This document shows, piece after piece, positions 59,401 through 64,000 of a DNA stretch of 64,000 bases (within the stretch, counting starts at the first letter, position 1; each line of letters begins with the position of its first letter). Origin of the DNA: Begonia masoniana. Lineage: Eukaryota > Streptophyta > Magnoliopsida > Cucurbitales > Begoniaceae. Under the pieces are notes generated by a model. That model worked only from the letters and a program-made list of their open reading frames with translations. It made no database searches and was not told the origin of the DNA. The position numbers and the translations under genes were made by a program. Where the stretch lies: NCBI GenBank assembly GCA_022432975.1, contig CM039512.1:6163858-6227857 (forward strand), read 5' to 3'.

Positions 59401-61390
59401 TTATCTATAAATATAAATTGCAGAGCTAGAGATGATCCATTTAAAACTTATAATCATCGAGAAAATCCATAATTTAGAAGCAACAATAGAGCAAATTACT
59501 ATTTACAGAAGATAAAAGAGGTATACCTTAATTTCCTTATAATGGAATCGGTAGCTACAGCTTCTTCCAACGCTTCGGCCGCAGCTGCCGAAGCCAAGAA
59601 TCTCCTTACCATAGCCTCCTACAATGTCAAAATGTTTAAAACACTCAACATTATTTTTTTCAGTGCAATGAAAATCTAGTACAAAGTACGCGTGATTTCA
59701 TGGAAAATGAAGTATAATGGCTTACCTTGCCAAGCTTAGCAAGATCTGCGGAGACTGCATCAAGAGAAACACTGTCATCAGTCCTTTTCTTGTTGTGAAC
59801 AGTAAAATCGAGAGCTGCTATGTTTGGTTCGTCTGAAAATACACAAGTTTCAGGTTTTTCTCCAGATTTTGATTTCTCTTGTGCTGAAAAACCATCAATA
59901 CTTGGTCTTCGACCGTGTACATCACTTAGTCGTCGTGAAATGGCAGCCTGAAACATTGCATAAAAATGCAAAAAATATGATCATGACCCACAAGAGTTGA
60001 TTAGAACCCAAAAATTCTAACAAAATAAGCAAGATAATGATACCTGAGTCCGTAAAATAGCTTCGACATTAGTTTTATCTATAAATGTAAATTGCAGAGC
60101 TAGAGATGATCCATTTAAAACTTATAATCATTGAGAAAATAATAATTTAGAAGCAACAATGGAGCAAATTACTATTTACAGAAGATAAAATGGGTATACC
60201 TTAATTTCCTTATAATGGAATCGGTAGCTACAGCTTCTTCCAACGCTTCGACCACAGCTGTCGAAGCCAAGAATCTCCTTACCATAGCCTCCTACATTGT
60301 CAAAATGTTTAAAACACTCGATATCATTTTTTTTCAGTGCAATGAAAATCTAGTACAAAGTATGCGTGATTTCATGGAAAATGGAGTATAATGGCTTACA
60401 TTGCCAAGCTTAGCAAGATCTGTGGAGACTGCATCAAGAGAAACACTGTCATCAGTCCTTTTCTTGTTGTGAACAGTAATACCGAGAGCTGCTAAGTTTG
60501 GTTTGTCTGAAAATACACAAGTTTCAGATTTTTCTCCAGATTTTAAATTCCCTTGTGCTGAAAAACCATCAATATTTGTTATTTGACCGTGTACACCACT
60601 TAGTCGTCCTGAAATGGCAGCCTAAAATATTGTATAAAAATGCAAAAAATATGATCATGACCCACGAGAGTTGATTAGAACCCAGAAATTCTAACAAAAT
60701 AAGCAAGATAATGGTATCTGAGACCGTAAAATAGCTTCGACATTAGTTTTATCTATAAATATAAATTGCAGAGCTAGAGATGATCCATTTAAAACTTATA
60801 ATCATCGAGAAAATCCATAATTTAGAAGCAACAATGGAGCAAATTACTATTTACAGAAGATAAAAGAGGTATACCTTAATTTCCTTATAATAGAATCGGT
60901 AGCTACAGCTTCTTCCAACGCTTCGATCGCAGCTGCCGAAGCCAAGGATCTCCTTACCATAGCCTCCTACAATGTCAAAATGTTTAAAACACTCGATATT
61001 ATTTTTTCAGTGCAATGAAAATGTAGTACAAAGTACACGTGATTTCATGGAAAATAGAGTATAATGGCTTACATTGCCAAGCTTAGCAAGATCTGCGGAG
61101 ACTGCATCAAGAGAAACACTGTCATCAGTCCTTTTCTTGTTGTGAACAGTAATACCGAGAGCTGCTAAGTTTGGTTCGTCTGAAAATACACAAGTTTCAA
61201 GTTTTTCTCCAGATTTTGATTTCCCTTGTGCTGAAAAATCATCAATACTTTGTCTTCGACCGTGTACATCACTTAGTCGTCGTGAAATGGCAGCCTGAAA
61301 CATTGCATAAAAATGCAAAAAATATGATCATGACCCACGAGAGTTGATTAGAATCCAAAAATTATAACAAAATAAGCAAGATAATGGTAC
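47420..61390 (-). repeat. Tandem array: 19 copies of a ~674-bp two-exon DUF936 cassette
   Basis: Each unit holds exon A (222 nt, 74 codons, beginning [20 protein letters not shown] and ending ADLAKLGK), a short intron, exon B (92 nt, EAMVRRSLASAAAAEALEEA...IIRKL), and intron that retains the 3' end of the preceding large exon (TNVEAILRTQ with its GT donor). Exon A copies at 47748, 48344, 49017, 49690, 50355, 51029, 51702, 52373, 53041, 53713, 54386, 55059, 57031, 57704, 58378, 59052, 59726, 60399 and 61073 (left ends, each 222 bp). Spacing is 667-674, except the first step (596, an intron deletion) and the step across the solo LTR. Confidence 0.95.
55622..56914. mobile_element. Solo LTR (1.29 kb) inside a DUF936 exon B
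   Basis: Starts TGATACGCCC and ends GCGTAACA; the ends are near-perfect inverted repeats. A perfect 5-bp target duplication CATAG lies at 55617-55621 and 56915-56919. The cassette sequence is continuous across the insertion if it is removed. No coding region and no second LTR, hence a solo LTR; length and the TGATACGCC start suggest a Ty3/gypsy family (inference). Confidence 0.9.
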
Positions 61391-62276
61391 CTGTGTCTGT
61401 AAAATAGCTTCAACATTAGTTTTATTTTTTGAAGAAGTCTTCTCTTTTTGCTCCCCTGAAGTTACAGCTATTGGTTCCTCGTCCCAACTCTTTCTTATAG
61501 ACTTTGCATATCCAGCTATAGCTTTAGAGACCGTGGAAATTCCTGCTACAATATTTGTCATCTTTTTCTTCGTATCTGAATCACCAGTTCCAGCCAACAT
61601 GGGGGAGACCTTTAAACCTATAAACAACCTTCGCCCAGGAGAAAGTGAACCCCTTTTTGCACAAGGTGACGCTTGCCTCCTCCCACTTCGGGATGGCTGC
61701 CGATACCTAGATGGTACTACAATGGCTGCTTCCCTTGAAGACTTACGATTTTCTTCTCGAGCTGCAACCAAACTTGGAACCACACATTTTGAAGGCACCG
61801 GTGAAGCCGACCTCTTTCCCTTCCCCCCTAGCGAAGGATCTCTCTCCGCAACAGCCATATTTTTCTTTCCCGTCGATGCAGATCTCTTAACTCCTGCAGG
61901 AGAGGAAAATCGCGAAGGCTTGTCGCAAAACTTTCCTCTTTCACAATTCTCTGAATTTCCCATTGGTAGATTATCTCGAGGAGCAAGCGCCTGTCTAACC
62001 CTGACCTTTTCAACCTTAGAATCCTTAGTTTCGCAAGTAGGAGGGGGCTCAAATTTCTTCTCTGATAAATACGTTGAAATTGGATCACAGATTGATCAGA
62101 TTCAGACATTGGTTGAATCACAAACTCTCTTTTCGATCGAGATATCCTTGCAACTAGTGGATCTGGACTTCCCACAAACGGATGACGACCTGCTATGGGT
62201 CTAATCCCATAAACACGTGGAACCAGATAATCAAACTCAAACCGATCAACATAGACAAACTAGCCGAGCTGCAGAT

Positions 62277-64000
62277 TGTAACACCCGACAAGTTTGACCA
62301 GGTGATTCTCTTAACTGTTTTAACGGTCATGTTTATTTTGATCTTTTCAGTTTGGAATTTATGTCAAGACTTAATTAAGTGCATGTATTGTATATTAGGT
62401 TGGGTGGCAGGGTTGTAATTAAAGATGGATGGATTAAGTATAAATAAGAAATGGAAACCTTAAACCCCACTTAAAACTTCACTGTAGCCGACACATTCAC
62501 TCTCGGCGATTTCTCTCTTCTCCGGAGCTCTCTCTCTCTCTCTCTCTCTCTCTGCCAACTACAGCTCCTTTCGACGACAGATTTCTCAGTCTCCATTCCG
62601 ACGATCCACGCCCTAGGTAAGACTCAAACAATGTAGTTACGGGTTATCTATTTGAGCTATGTTTTCAGCTGAACTTGTGCTTTCGGATTCTTCAATGGCT
62701 AAGTCAGTTTAACAACATTCTTTATCTGCATTTGGTATTGGCGTTTCCGAATCGAACCTGGACTTTACAATAACCGAATGGGGATAGTTTAGACTGAGTC
62801 TGGTTATTTTGATTCTTGAAATTAGACTACGCACACAGAGTACTCGGCTAATGGACTTACATATATATAGACGTTAGATTCTAGGGTGACTTTTGAGTAG
62901 GACTTTTAGGATGTTGTTTTAACTCTACAATGTGAAATGTTTTAGGTGAAGAAGTCTGAAGAGAAGTACTCAAAGTTGCTAAGGAAACCAGATAAGTGAA
63001 TGAGTAAGATTTCTGGCCACTAGGGCCCTACATCACAAGGGTACTAAGTAGAAGTTGTTTATGTTGTTCAAAGTCGACTGTGCTATTGTCTGTTTGGCTA
63101 TGGTACTTGAGTTGATGTTATGATCCTTTGATGAATGAATAACCACTTCTGTAGCCTGGTGAACTAAGATTACTCATGCTCATGCATCATGAATATTTCT
63201 CAAGCATATGAAAGTGTTTTAAGTGCATGACTTCTCTCATGATTAAGATATGAATATGAAACTTAAGCAACAAGGATTAAGAGAGGGTTGGGGGCAGTTT
63301 GGCGTATGTCACTGTCCAAAAGAAGGACCATGAATACGGCCCGCAAGGGATTATGTACACTCTCACTGTCAACCCCTTTTTCGGCACAAATCCTCCCTTA
63401 ATCCATATGATGAAAGTGATGAACAAGACCAAGAATATGAACACGAAAAGATCATGACATGTGTTTCTCATTAATCTGTGCATTCATGCATACATGTTTA
63501 TATTGCATTTCTTACTAAGTATTAGGCTTATTGTTGAACCTTATGATGTAGGTGAATAACCTTCAGGTGAGGGTTCCAAATTCAGTGATGATGTCTAAGG
63601 CTGGTTGCAGGATGGTGCTCAGGGTGGCTGCGTGTGTCTGGAAAGGCGATTAAGACTCCTGGTTACTGCTCTTTTAATGATTAGTAAGAATGTGAGTACT
63701 GAAGTTTAAGTGGGATGAAACTTTCTTAGAGTAATGAATTCTAGAAATTATCTGCTATGATTTATAAGGTTAAAGATGATTAAGGGTATGTAGAATGATC
63801 TGTTTCATTTAAGTCTTCCACTACACGTATTCTGAGCGAGTCTATGACTTATATTTGTGCAAATTTATTATAGTCCAGTTGAAGTCTGTAAAGGTCAGGA
63901 TGCCTTGTATCGTGGATGTTCTCAACCGGTTGATGCTGATTATTTCTATCGGCAGATACTAGGAATTTTGTACCCACCGGTAGAAGTCTTCTATCGGATG
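62277..64000 (+). mobile_element. Probable LTR of a retrotransposon, left part
   Basis: DUF936 homology stops abruptly at 62276, where TGTAACACCCGACAAG begins, a start typical of many plant gypsy LTRs. A TATA box (TATAAATA, 62439-62446) is followed by a CT-rich leader with a microsatellite (about 62527-62553) and CCCTAG/GTAAG near 62615. No protein-coding region in the remaining 1.4 kb. The right end and target duplication are outside the window, so this is inferred; a promoter of an unrelated plus-strand gene is the alternative. Confidence 0.55.
62439..62446 (+). promoter_or_regulatory. TATA box in the terminal LTR-like region
   Basis: TATAAATA followed 70-110 bp later by a pyrimidine-rich leader, as in a pol II promoter within an LTR. 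Confidence 0.45.

Larger units (their letters stand above)
46641..62276 (-). pseudogene. DUF936 / CORD-like gene, exon-amplified, broken and 5'-truncated
   Basis: Plant DUF936 proteins include the CORD microtubule-associated proteins. On the minus strand the order is: large exon 62276-61391, starting inside the conserved QLG(stop)[10 protein letters not shown]...[21 protein letters not shown] domain and containing [19 protein letters not shown] and [10 protein letters not shown] blocks; 19 cassettes of exon A and exon B; last exon 47221-46641 ([54 protein letters not shown]). Damage: CAG to TAG at 62260-62262; a one-base loss near 62090; nonsense in several A copies; a solo LTR in one exon B; an in-frame TGA at 47077-47079; a frameshift near 46758; loss of the first exon part at 62277. 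A working product seems unlikely, but many exon copies are still open. Confidence 0.85.

Noticed and set aside
47748..61294. Nineteen separate small genes of about 103 codons
   Set aside because: The upstream residues MHFYAMFQ are intron read through a splice acceptor; exon A begins at AAISRRL and is part of the DUF936 gene.
47420..61390. CRISPR-like or satellite array
   Set aside because: The units contain coding exons with splice sites, are 674 bp long, and belong to a plant gene.
61533..62204. 223-codon plus-strand frame opposite the DUF936 large exon
   Set aside because: The minus strand carries clear DUF936 blocks; the plus frame is a shadow with no recognisable domain.

Overview
The window is nuclear DNA of a eudicot plant. 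The genes are split by GT-AG introns, intergenic DNA is AT-rich, and the proteins include plant-specific families (plastid FatB thioesterase, BAHD acyltransferase, DUF936/CORD, GRV2). The mobile elements are also plant types: Ty1/copia, a Cassandra TRIM carrying 5S rRNA sequence, and a Mutator-type MITE. Species cannot be told from sequence alone.

Layout. 1-2.4 kb: intergenic DNA with a 232-bp solo copia LTR. 2.45-6.66 kb (+): TDRD3/RMI1-like DUF1767 OB-fold gene whose second intron holds a run of exactly 500 T between two near-identical 190-bp copies, probably an assembly fault. 8.3-11.0 kb (+): PGR/TMEM19-type DUF92 membrane protein. 13.1-16.7 kb (-): FATB, complete, with a 5' UTR intron. 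19.6-38.2 kb (-): GRV2/RME-8 (DnaJ endosomal protein), 22 coding exons. Its ninth intron carries a 4.1-kb non-autonomous copia element, itself interrupted by a complete Cassandra TRIM. 39.6-41.7 kb (-): small PAM2+CUE protein (CID5/6-like). 42.0-42.45 kb: MULE-type MITE with a 9-bp target duplication. 42.5-43.9 kb (-): intronless BAHD acyltransferase. 44.4-46.2 kb (-): lysine- and acid-rich protein of unknown function.

46.6-62.3 kb (-): the most unusual part, a DUF936/CORD gene in which a two-exon cassette (222-nt exon A and 92-nt exon B, with introns) has been amplified to 19 head-to-tail copies of about 674 bp. One exon B holds a 1.29-kb solo LTR, several A copies carry stop codons, and the 5' end is cut at 62277 by a probable LTR that runs to the window end. 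The locus is most likely a decaying gene or pseudogene, but A has phase 0 at both ends, so A-only splicing could stay in frame.

The genes are ordinary housekeeping or metabolic units with no shared pathway. Four otherwise intact-looking genes or exon sets (TDRD3-like, PGR, and GRV2 twice) each contain a single-nucleotide frameshift inside conserved sequence. With the poly-T joint, this points to residual long-read assembly errors as well as real biology. All exon limits were worked out by eye from splice sites, reading phase and remembered protein families; no search was run.
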